Shown here one piece after another: positions 33,081 to 42,787 of a DNA stretch of 64,000 nt; positions within the stretch are counted from its first letter, which is position 1, and every line of letters starts with the position of its first letter. Both the position numbers and the translations under genes were made by a program. A model generated the notes under the pieces. The model was not told the origin of the DNA, did no database searches, and saw only the letters and a program-made list of their open reading frames with translations. This stretch comes from Petrolisthes cinctipes (Eukaryota; Arthropoda; Malacostraca; Decapoda; Porcellanidae), in the NCBI GenBank assembly GCA_033782935.1, contig JAWQEG010000066.1, positions 248,001-312,000 of the forward strand, given 5' to 3'.

Positions 33081-33390
33081 CATTTGAACTTAAAACTAAA
33101 CATATATAAAAAAAAATTCAATTTTGTACTTTGATACAAATATAATATTTCTTAATTTAACATCCTAGCTATTAAACTAATCTATGTACCTACTCAACCA
33201 ATAGCTAACTAGACTAATACCTATTCCAGCCAATCGCTAAACCTAGACAGACAAATCGCTAAACCTATTTTAGACAATCGCTAAACCTAGCTAATACATC
33301 ATAATATACAATATATACAACACATAATTTATAACATTCATAATTTGACAAAAATGCATACAAAATGGTAACAACAATAGTAATAAAAAG

Positions 33391-33512
33391 TCACATCACT
33401 CTGATCAGTTCGGTCTCCCTCAAGAAAGTCATCAATTTATCAGTCACACCACCATCCCCATCACCTAAGAGAGCTGAGAGTGTGAAGGGGACTTTTACTG
33501 CATCACAGTAAC
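33391..33512 (-). pseudogene. Out-of-frame C-terminal extension of family C ORF2
   Basis: Beyond the ORF2 stop, a second frame overlapping it stays open (ASLISYCDAVKVPFTLSAL and on to ETELIRVM) and ends at a TGA at 33391-33393. This suggests the original ORF2 ended here and that a one- or two-base indel near 33540 now truncates it with RRFVLPS. Confidence 0.5.
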
Positions 33513-36500
33513 TTATGAGGGAAGCACAAATCGCCGACAATTCAGGATGATATGACTGATAGATAACACCGCATTGCAGGTGTTACAATGCGGTGGAAAA
33601 CGTTTGTCTATATATGGTTCTAAATGGGTTATTCTGGTGCAGTTGGTTCTCAATCTTGCCAGGATACGTTCTTCTAATCTGTTGGGCCGGTTGGCAGTGG
33701 CCCAATTACCCAGTTGAGGCTTGATGGTGTTGATGTTAAGTCCGATCCACTGACCTTGCCACAGAAGATTAATTGATTTCTTTCCGAGGGATTGACACGA
33801 CTGTAGATCACGAGGGACGTCCCAAGTAACCTCGAGCTCTACAGCCGATTTCGCAAGTAAGTCTGCCCGTTCATTGCCATAAATACGACAATGCCCGGGC
33901 ACCCAGATCAGAGTAAAGGACTTGTTGCATAAGTGCAACTTATTAATGATGCGACCCTGGATTTCATTGGAAATAGTTTGACATGAGTTAATTGCCTGAA
34001 GGGCTGACTTGGAGTCTGAGAAAATTACTATTGAATTATGACGAGAATTTAGTGCATAGTCTATGGCTTTGTGTATAGCAAAAAGTTCAGCTGTAAACAC
34101 AGACGTATGGATCGGCAATCTGTACCTAATATCACATTCACTCGACCATACACTCGCACCCACACTTTCATCTGACTTGGAGCCGTCAGTGTACACGTGA
34201 TGAGACCCCAGGTGACTGCGGACTATACCACCAAACAGGTGGTGTATCTCCAACTCCGGCGCCTTTTCTTTCGATGATGGTAACCACGATGTGTTGGGTG
34301 TCTCCCACGGTGGTATCTTGGTGGTGATGAACTTGTCGCAGTCCCCAAGGTCTATTTGTAGTTGTTGTTCTAGCTGGTGGAGGCGCACAGCCAGTGGCCT
34401 CCGTCTTCCGTGGTGAAGGTAGTGATGTTGTTGAAGGGAGGCACTGGCCACGTTACCGATCTCCGACTTCCGGATCGTAGACATAGCGGTGTTGAATGCG
34501 AGTTGATCCCGTCGGAGTCGGAGAGGAGGTATGTTCACCTCCACCTCCATCCTAGCTACACGTGTACACTTCAGAGCTCCCAAACACACACGTAAACATT
34601 TATTCTGGTACACATCCAATCTCCCTAGTGTTGTATCTGATGCCGACCCATACACCTGTGAGCCATAGTCTAGCTTTGTACGAATAAGGGTTTTATACAC
34701 CATTAATAAAGATTTCCTGTCGGCTCCCCATATGGTACCTGATAGGTACTTAAGGACATTTAAAGGTTTTTCACAACGAACAAGCAAATTATTAACATGA
34801 TGTGTAAAATTTAATCTTTGGTCAAAATGAATTCCTAAAAATTTAACAGAATTATGAAATGGTACCGGTTGGCCATCTAACGTTATGTTAATTTGAGGTA
34901 CTCTACGTTTACTGAAAATTACTCCGGTACACTTAGGAACGGAAAACTTAAAGCCCCACTGTAAGGCCCATTGGTGGACAGAATCAAGCGCTGCTTGAAT
35001 CCGTCCTACTGAAAACTGTGCATTACGTGACGAGTGCCACATTGCACAATCATCAGCATACAACGAGTATTTAAGATTCCTGGGAACTAGAGCTGATGAC
35101 AGAATATCATTGATCATGATGTTAAAAAGTGTAGGACTAAGCACACTTCCCTGTGGCACCCCGTTCTCTTGGACAAAAATGTCCGATGTTACATTACAGG
35201 GAAGGGTGACAGAAAAGGTTCTGTCACGCAAAAAGTTGTTAATGAAAGTGGGCAAATTACCTCTTAAACCATAACCGTGAAGCTTCATCAGAATACCGTG
35301 TCGCCATGTCATGTCATAGGCTTTATGGATGTCCAAGAACACCCCTACCATGAATTCTTTATTGGAAAATGCCTTTGAAATGCAATGTTCCAGGTTCATC
35401 AAGTGATCAACTGTTCTCCGGTGTCTCCGGAAGCCACATTGTCGATCACTCAATAAACCCTTCGCTTCTAAAACAAAAAGTAGCCTATTATTTATCATTT
35501 TTTCCATGACTTTACAGAGGCAAGAAGTCAACACAATAGGTCGAAATGAACTGGGATTCACAAGACGACCAGACTGTTTAGGTATCGGTATGATCCACGC
35601 AAAGTGCCATGAGTTTGGGAAGGTGTTAGACACCCAAATCTCATTATACACTGCTAACAACTTGACCAGGTTATCCTGGCCAAGATGCCGGATCATACCG
35701 TACGTAATGGTGTCAGGTCCAGGACTGGTGTCTTTACAGGATCTTAGGGAAAGGAGAAGTTCGTCTATCGTAAACTCCCGGTTGTATGGGTAGTCTACGT
35801 CTTCTGTGGCAAAGTCTATCTCTTGTAGTTCAGCCATACGTTTGTGATAGAGAAAACGTTGGTCGTAATTGGCTGAACTACTTGCTTTTGAGAAACTCCT
35901 AGCAAGTACGTTTGCTACGTCCACGGGATCGTCGTAGATGTTATTGTCCACTTGAAGAGTGGTGATGGGGGTATACGGGCGTTTGTTATTTAGTATCTTT
36001 ATAGTGGACCAGACTTTTGTAAGTGGTGTAAAACGATTCACCGTGGACACAAACGACCGCCAAGAGTCCCTTTTAGCTCTATTAATTACTCTCCTTGCCT
36101 CAGCCCTCGCCCGTTTGTAAGCTATAAAGTTGTTCTGAGTGGGCTGTTTGTCAAAAATCCTGTATCTCCTATTACGTTTCCTTAATGCCTCTCGGCAATC
36201 CGTTGACCACCAATGTGCTTCACGCTTATTTCGAATTATAGAGGTTTTGGGAATAGCAACCTCGGCTGCGTGTAAAATGTTTTGTGTTAAATTTCGCATC
36301 TTTTCATCTATGGTCTCCCCGGACATATCTAGGTCGACGATCCTCCCGAAAGACCCCCAATCTGCTCTCTTAAAATTGAATTTTGGTACCAAAGGGGCCG
36401 AAATAGTATGATTTGAATAAGAGAGACAGATGGGAAAGTGGTCACTACCAAGGGGGTCGGACTCAGGATGCCAAGAAAAATCCTGGTGTATATCCGGGGA

Positions 36501-37049
36501 GGCCAGAGACAAATCGATAGACGAAAAGTTGCCAGAACGATCGTCAACCCTGGTGGCTTGACCATCGTTCAGGAGGCAGAGGTTGGATTGTAGTATTATG
36601 TCTGCCATCTGCCCTCCGCGAGCATCAGTTCTTAAGCTTCCCCACTGACAGTGATGGGCATTAAAGTCGCCCAATACCAATTTTTTACCGTGTAGTTGAC
36701 TAAATAAATTATGAAATAAATCACTTTCAATGGGGCCGCGTGGCGGACAGTAAAGAGAGCAGATGGATATGTAGGTGTTGGGTAATTTCACTCTGCAAGC
36801 AACGGCTTCCAGAGTAGTGTTTAATGTTATTTGTGTCTGTGGATGTGATTTGTGTGTGTATATTGCTACTCCGTGTCCATCGTTTCTCCTGTATGCGTTG
36901 TAATGTTTAAATTGTGTTGGGTCAGAGTGATTCTCCAACCCTGTCTCCTGTAAACAGACGACGTCTGGCCTGTGTGTGTGTAATAATATTGATATGTTGT
37001 TCAATTTATTCCCAAGACTTCTACAATTCCACTGTAGTACAGTGAACAT
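33513..37049 (-). CDS. Family C ORF2 protein: endonuclease, RT and RNase H
   Basis: A 1178-residue polyprotein that would nick DNA and copy LINE RNA at the target. Residues 1-220 are the apurinic-type endonuclease (VLQWNCRSLGN, CLQETGL, VLGDFNAHHCQWG, SIDLSLAS, SDHFPICLSY). About 430-740 is RT (SPGPDTITYGMI, FRPIVLTSCLCKVMEKM, CGFRRHRRTVDHL, FLDIHKAYDMTW, ENGVPQGSVLSPTLFNIMI, YSLYADDCAMW, VKFLGIHFDQRL). About 960-1090 is RNase H (YTDGSKSDES, TAELFAI, FSDSKSALQAI, GNERADLLAKS). The end has CNTC and HIILNC, then a short tail caused by a probable frameshift. The start ATG 37049 lies six bases after the probable ancestral ORF1 stop. All active-site residues are visible; only the last 40 or so residues are damaged. 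Confidence 0.92.
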   Translation of the reverse strand: MFTVLQWNCRSLGNKLNNISILLHTHRPDVVCLQETGLENHSDPTQFKHYNAYRRNDGHGVAIYTHKSHPQTQITLNTTLEAVACRVKLPNTYISICSLYCPPRGPIESDLFHNLFSQLHGKKLVLGDFNAHHCQWGSLRTDARGGQMADIILQSNLCLLNDGQATRVDDRSGNFSSIDLSLASPDIHQDFSWHPESDPLGSDHFPICLSYSNHTISAPLVPKFNFKRADWGSFGRIVDLDMSGETIDEKMRNLTQNILHAAEVAIPKTSIIRNKREAHWWSTDCREALRKRNRRYRIFDKQPTQNNFIAYKRARAEARRVINRAKRDSWRSFVSTVNRFTPLTKVWSTIKILNNKRPYTPITTLQVDNNIYDDPVDVANVLARSFSKASSSANYDQRFLYHKRMAELQEIDFATEDVDYPYNREFTIDELLLSLRSCKDTSPGPDTITYGMIRHLGQDNLVKLLAVYNEIWVSNTFPNSWHFAWIIPIPKQSGRLVNPSSFRPIVLTSCLCKVMEKMINNRLLFVLEAKGLLSDRQCGFRRHRRTVDHLMNLEHCISKAFSNKEFMVGVFLDIHKAYDMTWRHGILMKLHGYGLRGNLPTFINNFLRDRTFSVTLPCNVTSDIFVQENGVPQGSVLSPTLFNIMINDILSSALVPRNLKYSLYADDCAMWHSSRNAQFSVGRIQAALDSVHQWALQWGFKFSVPKCTGVIFSKRRVPQINITLDGQPVPFHNSVKFLGIHFDQRLNFTHHVNNLLVRCEKPLNVLKYLSGTIWGADRKSLLMVYKTLIRTKLDYGSQVYGSASDTTLGRLDVYQNKCLRVCLGALKCTRVARMEVEVNIPPLRLRRDQLAFNTAMSTIRKSEIGNVASASLQQHHYLHHGRRRPLAVRLHQLEQQLQIDLGDCDKFITTKIPPWETPNTSWLPSSKEKAPELEIHHLFGGIVRSHLGSHHVYTDGSKSDESVGASVWSSECDIRYRLPIHTSVFTAELFAIHKAIDYALNSRHNSIVIFSDSKSALQAINSCQTISNEIQGRIINKLHLCNKSFTLIWVPGHCRIYGNERADLLAKSAVELEVTWDVPRDLQSCQSLGKKSINLLWQGQWIGLNINTIKPQLGNWATANRPNRLEERILARLRTNCTRITHLEPYIDKRFPPHCNTCNAVLSISHIILNCRRFVLPS

Positions 37050-37055
37050 GGCGGT

Positions 37056-37428
37056 TTAAGAGTTACGGGGTCGGCCTGAGTGCTTAGTCTTCTTGTGCCG
37101 CCCGCCGCGTGGCGAGTGGCTACCGGGGGACCTTTCCCGGTTCTTACGTCCGGAGACATCCATTTCTTCCTCATCAATGGTGAGTCTCCCAGACTCCACC
37201 GAGGAAGAGCTATCCCTTCTCTCTCCCTATGAAGTGGGAGTAGGGTGTGTGCAAGGAAGTGACTTTGGTTTTAGGATGGTGTAGTTTACTTTATCTTTCT
37301 TTGTCTGACTTCTTCTTTTGTTGTTTCTCTGACTGCAAAGAAGCTGCAGCCCGAGAGTAGGAGTTAGTAGATGGGGTAATAGTCTTAGAGGGGGTAATAA
37401 AAGTAAGTGTAGAAGTAGAATGTTCAGC
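37056..37428 (-). pseudogene. Decayed C-terminal part of family C ORF1
   Basis: Coding-like sequence continues past the TAG at 37429-37431 in the ORF1 frame (AEHSTSTLTFITPSKTI, SYSRAAASLQSEKQQKKKSD) to a TAA near 37290. It then continues in another frame, past a TAG near 37228, with ERRDSSSSVESGRLTIDEEE and a basic end (RGGRHKKTKHSGRPRNS) whose TAA is at 37056-37058. Composition and codon structure suggest an ORF1 once about 120 residues longer and ending six bases before ORF2. Confidence 0.55.
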
Positions 37429-38391
37429 CTATTCGCTCGGCTCTGATTCACTCTGAGTACTAATAGTACACATCACGGGTCGAGATATCACCGCCGATGC
37501 ATACGAGACATTGGGTGATGGGGTCGCTTGCGATCCCATCACCACCTTCCTCGCATCATGATAGGAGATACCTCGCACTGCCTTCACCGAGCAGGCCTCC
37601 TTCTCCAGCTTCCACTTGGGACAATCCCTCGAGGAAGTGGAGTGAGTACCCTTACAGTGAAAGCAGGAGAGCTCCACTGATGTGCACTTTTCCTCAGCAT
37701 GGCCAGGCGTCGCGCACCTGCCACACACTGGAGAAGAAGCCTTACAAGTTCTATTACCGTGTCCATAAATCTGACAGTTCAAGCATCTAAGAGGGTTGGG
37801 GATAAAGGGTCTTACTTTAACAATTTCATAACCTATTTTGACAGTTTCAGGAAGTGAAACTTTGCTAAAAGTCAAAATGAGTGTTGCAGTCTTCTTCCTC
37901 ATACCATCCTCTAAACGAGTTATGAATCTAGCGTCAATGATATCTTGGTTCCTCATTTCCTCAATTATTTCCGTTTCTTCCATCATCATTAAATCCCTAC
38001 AGGTGATTACTCCCCTGCAGGAATTCATGGCTTGAGGAATCTTGGCTTCTACTTCATAATTGTGGATCTGACGTAATTTCAGCAAACTTGCTACTTGTTT
38101 TGAATTGAATATTTTGACAAGGAGGTCTCCAGATGCAAGTTTTTTAACTGATTCAACCTCACCAGCCCAGCCATCAATTACCTTTTGAACAATGAAAGGA
38201 TTGAGGTCGGCTAGTGGGGCCGAACCACTGGCATGAAGCATAACAAATGAGGCATTTTTTACGTCTATGCCAAGGGGTGTTCGAGTCTCGGTTCGTCCGT
38301 CGTTTCCTGGTGGTGGTCGGTCATGGCCGCCTCCTCCGCTATGCGGAGGAGGGGTTGGGAGGGAAGGCAACATAGTAACCACTTCCCCCAA
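37429..38391 (-). CDS. Family C ORF1 protein with three zinc knuckles
   Basis: 320 residues from ATG 38391. It has a Pro/Gly-rich start, a central domain of about 150 residues (PFIVQKVIDGWAGEVESVKK and on to TVKIGYEIVKVRPFIPNPLR), then knuckles CLNCQIYGHGNRTC, CGRCATPGHAEEKC and CFHCKGTHSTSSRDC, and a Ser/Thr-rich end. This layout is that of Gag-like ORF1 proteins of I and Jockey LINEs, which bind element RNA. It ends at a TAG followed by further coding-like sequence, so it is probably a prematurely stopped version. It precedes ORF2 on the same strand. Confidence 0.85.
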   Translation of the reverse strand: MGEVVTMLPSLPTPPPHSGGGGHDRPPPGNDGRTETRTPLGIDVKNASFVMLHASGSAPLADLNPFIVQKVIDGWAGEVESVKKLASGDLLVKIFNSKQVASLLKLRQIHNYEVEAKIPQAMNSCRGVITCRDLMMMEETEIIEEMRNQDIIDARFITRLEDGMRKKTATLILTFSKVSLPETVKIGYEIVKVRPFIPNPLRCLNCQIYGHGNRTCKASSPVCGRCATPGHAEEKCTSVELSCFHCKGTHSTSSRDCPKWKLEKEACSVKAVRGISYHDARKVVMGSQATPSPNVSYASAVISRPVMCTISTQSESEPSE

Positions 38392-38764
38392 GGTTGGGGG
38401 GAAGTGGGAAGGAGAAAAGAAAACACCAGAAAGGAATAATACCAGCCCTAATTAACTAATGTTTGAGATCAACCTCTCAACCCACACTAAGGTGGTCCGT
38501 CTGTGTTTAGTCACACCCAAAGCTATCAGTGGGGGAGTCCACCATAGGCAGGAGGCAAAGTTGATCTCAATATAAAGATATAGACACCTACTATATCGTC
38601 TACCAGCTATGGGGGGAATGAATACTAGCTAATCCTAGTGGTCACCAGAAGGGCGAAAAAAAAAGAAACTACTGCCGGTGCGGCAGGCCCTGGCAGCTAG
38701 AGGAGAGAGCATAAAACATACATCTACTCTCTCCACGACCCAGTCTCAAAGTCCCTCTACCTGA

Positions 38765-38936
38765 CTGTCCTGATCATTCGTTACCCTCCTATATAGCTCC
38801 GCCCACATTTCTCTCCTCCTCTCCAACTAACATCCCCCCTCCCTCCACCTGCAACTGTTACCAGATCCGACCAGGCCCAAATCAAGTCGCTGGTAGAAGA
38901 AGTGTAGACCCTTGATCTGTCCGGAGCTGTACTTAC
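38765..38936 (-). promoter_or_regulatory. Family C LINE 5' region, repeated inverted at 31118
   Basis: The minus strand carries GTAAGTACAGCTCCGG through GGGCGGAGCTATATAGG to TAACGAATGATCAGG, repeated at 31118-31300 in the opposite direction. The TATA-like CTATATAGG may belong to a promoter; many LINEs use an internal 5' UTR promoter. Evidence is similarity and motif only. Confidence 0.4.
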
Positions 38937-39094
38937 AAACACTAGTTACGACACTTTTCTTTTGGGTAGTAATCGGTAGATGAGATATACGGGGTAGTGT
39001 AAGCACTAGAGTAGCGAAGTGAGAGTGTGTGCGTTACCTCGAGTATTTTTCTGTCTCATTTGTGGCAGTACAGGCCTGTTTATACTTGGCTGTA
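38937..39094. other. Spacer before the MITE cluster
   Basis: No gene recognised. The last two bases are the TA target of the next MITE. Confidence 0.35.
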
Positions 39095-39321
39095 CAGTCC
39101 CGAGCATAAGTTTCTTCACCCCCATGGCCAGGCAAACGAACACTGGGAGTCTGTATCTCATGACGGCGTAAAATTTGTTGTATTCAAGTGAACACCTCTA
39201 GTGACATGAAGCATCATCCGAACATTATGAACTGGTCTATTTGTATTCGTCTAGTCCATATCCAACCACGACTTCGACCTAACTCTCGCCAAGGGGGTAA
39301 AGAAACTTATGCTCATGACTG
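39095..39321. mobile_element. 227-bp MITE, TA-flanked
   Basis: Left end CAGTCCCGAGCATAAGTTTC and right end its near complement (a few mismatches over about 35 bases), flanked by TA at 39093-39094 and 39322-39323. No ORF of interest inside. Tc1/mariner-style by TSD. Confidence 0.85.
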
Positions 39322-39554
39322 TATAACAAATCAGCATGAGTGGGAGGTCCTACTCTCATGTCGTGGGTGTTCTACTTCATTGTGTTTGTGTGTGTGTGTG
39401 TGTGTATGAGGAGCATCAGGTCAACGCCAGGTGTGACCAGGTCTAGAAATCTAGAAAGGTTAGTCTAATCCTCTAATTGACCTGGATGGAGAGCAGAGAG
39501 GTTAATCCTATTATTGCCTTTTTGTCGTCCCACGTGGGCTGATGTGGGTGTGTA

Positions 39555-39765
39555 CAGCCACAATCAAATATCAAACCGACACTTTCCTTCCATCGTGCAT
39601 TTAAATCAGTATCATATCAAAATATAATCATACAACACCTTACGTCAACTCAACCCCCTAAATTATCATTATGAGGTGCTGCAAAATCATACACGTTTTG
39701 TTCTTTATTACCAAGATATTTACCACGATGGAAGGAAAGTGTCGGTGGATATTTGATTGTGGCTG
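39555..39765. mobile_element. 211-bp MITE, family M1 copy 1
   Basis: Ends CAGCCACAATCAAATATC and complement, TIR of about 43 bases including CGACACTTTCCTTCCATCGT, flanked by TA (39553-39554, 39766-39767). A second copy lies at 42577-42785 in inverted orientation. Confidence 0.88.
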
Positions 39766-39865
39766 TACACTAGTGTACAGTATATTGGTGAATGTGGCTT
39801 GTAGTGAATTATAGTATATGATTTCACTACACCATGTATAGATTTGAAGAACAGTTTAAGGTTAC

Positions 39866-39930
39866 ATGAAACAGACACACTTTAATTAAACAAACGGGCC
39901 CCCTTACCCAGCATAGAATATTACGCGTGG
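39866..39930 (+). repeat. MITE arm fragment (ATGAAACAGACACACTT type)
   Basis: Shares ACATGAAACAGACACACTT and ACGGGCCC with 2808-2860 and, inverted, with 41028-41080; the complete small MITE at 39992-40129 has a related arm. It looks like a truncated relative. Confidence 0.5.
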
Positions 39931-39991
39931 GCTCTACACATAACGTCACATCCTACCATACAGAAACACACACACACACACACGTACTGTA

Positions 39992-40129
39992 CAGTCGCGT
40001 GCTGGTGAAACGGACACACTTGAAACGGGCCCCGCACTGAGCATAAGGTAAGATGTGTAGTGTCGTGAGCTGCCTAATGCTTGATGTGGGGCTCGTTTCA
40101 AGTGTGTCCCTTTCATCAGCTCACGACTG
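39992..40129. mobile_element. 138-bp near-palindromic MITE
   Basis: Arms of about 46 bases (CAGTCGCGTGCTGGTGAAAC and complement) contain GACACACTTGAAACG, flanked by TA at 39990-39991 and 40130-40131. With only about 45 bases between the arms, the transcript or single strand would fold into a hairpin. Confidence 0.87.
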
Positions 40130-40157
40130 TACATAGCCTACACTAACGTATGCTCAG

Positions 40158-41085
40158 TTATAGTCCAACCACTCTAAAAATGTGGTTTGGGTGGGGACGT
40201 GTGGGACGTGTCCCTCTGTACAGGGTTGCCGCGAATTCTGAGCTCTAACTGACAGAAGGGTGACCTGACATACCTTCACCTCATGTCTGCCCCAGGACAA
40301 TCTTTTAATCCTGGTCCAACCCTACACCACATCCAGACACCAACTGGTGACCACGTGTCTTGCTTCCCCGCCTCCCTCTCTTCCTCTCTCTTCGTCAATC
40401 ATTCCTTTTTTCCTGTAATCTATATTTTCACTTTCTCCTCAGTATACTCTAATTTCTTTACTTTATGAATCTCTCTCGTTCATATGATTCATGTAATTTT
40501 ACATCCTAAGTACAATAGTTCCATTACATTATACTCCACGTATTGCTGAGCTGCCATCGTGTTAGAGTCAAGATGGAAAATGAACAGTGGGAGCACTTGA
40601 CAAAAGTTTAAATACTCCCCTGCCCTGTTAATTCCCTCCCAGGACATATATATGTACCGTGTTCCAGTTGTTGGGAGTGATGGGTATTGCCGCTCATTAT
40701 ATTTATTGTTGCATTACATACCCAACTTAAAACTAAGACGAATGTCAAATAAAAGTAGCAACATATTCGTAGCACCACTGTGAAATGTGTATGCCACATT
40801 TCTATATTATTACATCAAGACGTTGCATTATAAAATTTATTTGCTATTGACATACTTAAGTATACTTAAGTATATATTATAAAATTGTTTTGTTACGTGT
40901 TCGGGTATTTTACATTATATCACACAAGCTACGAATCGTTAGTTTAAGAAACGTGGCGACGCTGTAAACGGCGTCAGGTCCCTCACGACCCCACCCAAAC
41001 CACAGTTTAAGAGTGGTTGGACTATAGGGGCCCCGTTTCAGGTGTATCTGTTTCATATGTCCCCAACCGTACATACACAACTGGT
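40158..41085. repeat. Inverted repeat pair around 0.78 kb
   Basis: 40158-40200 (TAGTCCAACCACTCT then GTGGTTTGGGTGGGG) is the reverse complement of 40985-41029 with few mismatches. The right arm continues outward as a GGGCCCCGTTTCAGG arm to about 41085. The interior has no recognisable gene. It may be an element whose left end was replaced by the MITE at 39992. Confidence 0.55.
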
Positions 41086-41385
41086 CAACTCTGGAACACT
41101 CCACAGTCCATAGGTATATGTGGTCAGTGGAACACTCTACCTCTATACATATTTCCCCCACCTACTGTTTTCGCTTTCATATTAATTTTATTGTCATGCA
41201 GCTTATCTATATTTTTCTACGTGTATTTGACAAATCCAAACCTTCCTTCATCTTTCTCTAATTTTACACCGTATTATCGTTGGAGTATTTGCTCCAAACT
41301 GTGCTAGGCAACGGTCTAACTATGTATGAATAACAGTGTGATGTAATGTTGGTAGGCCTGACTGGTGAGTCAGGTGTGGCGCAAG

Positions 41386-41602
41386 CATGGAGATAGTATA
41401 GGTGGAGTCGCCATGGCGAACTGTCATTTTCGGCGCCTTCAATATGGCGGACACCAAGATATGTTTCAGTAAAAGTGGACTTCTGACCTGGCTTCTGACC
41501 TGATATACAAAGGTATGCGCCATTTTGAAGGCGCCGGAAATGACAGATTGGTGGCTTCACAAATCAGGTCCTACTGGCGCCTCCACCTATACTACCTCCA
41601 TG
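41386..41602. repeat. Foldback of about 215 bp
   Basis: Left arm (from 41386) with GGAGATAGTATAGGTGGAG and GTCATTTTCGGCGCCTTCAA; right arm, ending at 41602, with the complements. The right arm is longer by an insert of about 25 bases. No TSD seen; two ORFs across it are mirror images. Confidence 0.6.
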
Positions 41603-42574
41603 GGCGCGAGTGTCATATATACCTCCGTCACCCTCCCGGACCCCTCAGTGTCTAATGGACAGGCAAGTAGGAATGACGTACTTATACCCAGTGCTACTTT
41701 TTCTGGGTATTTCAAGGTTATTCGTGTTCTAAAATACTCAAACGTATTTCTTTATGTTTAATGATGAATAGTTAAATAGTAATAGCTCTTGAACACTCAA
41801 AATTTAATTTGAAATCAGTTAAAATTTTGATATAAAAAGAAAGGGAATGCCTTGTGCTAAGTTGTTATTGCCGCGGCCTGCGAGGCACAGCTTCTCAGAT
41901 GGCGGAGTACCAACCCTGCCGCGCTTATCCATGTTAAAATTAACGTAGGGGTGGTAACGAAACTTTTTTTGCCGACTGTACTGTCGTGTACATAAGTTCA
42001 ATACACATTTGAATAATTCAAACAAATACTGACTAATGTTTTCACGTTCTCATTGATAGTACCGTACATAATCTATTTATTGGAGTGTTTCTCAGCTAAC
42101 GAACAGAGGGAACCTGTCAAATATTTACATGAGTCTCCCCAATGTGGAGATTATTATTGTCCGTAACTGTACAGTCTCCAATTCGTCTCCGAAATCTGTT
42201 AGTTATGCCTTTTAAAATTTCATTTACATCCTCTTGATTACATCAGACTCTCCCAGGAAACGGACTATCTTATCTCAGGATACAAGACTCCAATTTGCCT
42301 GGAATACCATATCATTTTAACTTTACTCCAAAACCAATCAGGTCAGTCGGTCAATCAGTCAGTCATTTATTCAAGCAGTCATTTACTCAACCAGTCAGTC
42401 AGTGAGTCAGTTAGTCAGTTATAGTACCTTAACCTTCTCTCTCCCTTCTTTAATTTTGTACCTTCTCATTAAATTCTCCCTAATCTTTTCCTTCATTCCT
42501 ACCCACTCATTAGTACTTTCAGGCTCCCTATATTAGTTCATTTCTTTCTCTCTCTCTCTCGTAGTGACTGGACG
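41603..42574. other. Spacer without recognisable gene
   Basis: It contains a degenerate CAGTCA-type tract (about 42345-42420) and nothing else that could be recognised. Confidence 0.35.
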
Positions 42575-42576
42575 TA

Positions 42577-42785
42577 TAGCCACAATCAAATATCCACCGA
42601 CACTTTCCTTCCATCGTAGTAAATATCTTGGTAATAAAGAACAACACGTGTATGATTTTTCAGCACCTCATAACAATAATTGAGGTGCTTGAGTTGACGT
42701 AAAGTGTTGTAAGATTATAGTTGATATGATACTGATTTATTTGCACGATGGAAGGAAGGTGTCGGTGGTTATTTGATTGTGGCCG
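42577..42785. mobile_element. 209-bp MITE, family M1 copy 2
   Basis: The same terminal repeats as 39555-39765 but inverted overall; the first base differs (TAGCC instead of CAGCC). Flanked by TA (42575-42576, 42786-42787). The interior matches copy 1 in reverse, for example AATTGAGGTGCTTGAGTTGA. Confidence 0.88.
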
Positions 42786-42787
42786 TA

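Larger units (their letters stand above)
33024..38936 (-). mobile_element. LINE family C (I-clade-like), nearly complete
   Basis: A minus-strand LINE with 5' UTR (about 38936-38392), CCHC ORF1, ORF2 with endonuclease, RT and RNase H, 3' UTR and a TAA-repeat tail. Separate ORF1, RNase H and TAA tail together fit the I clade. ORF2 is open for 1178 codons with all catalytic residues visible, making this the youngest-looking coding element in the window. The 5' boundary is inferred from the limit of the repeat shared with 31118-31300. No TSD was identified. Confidence 0.8.
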
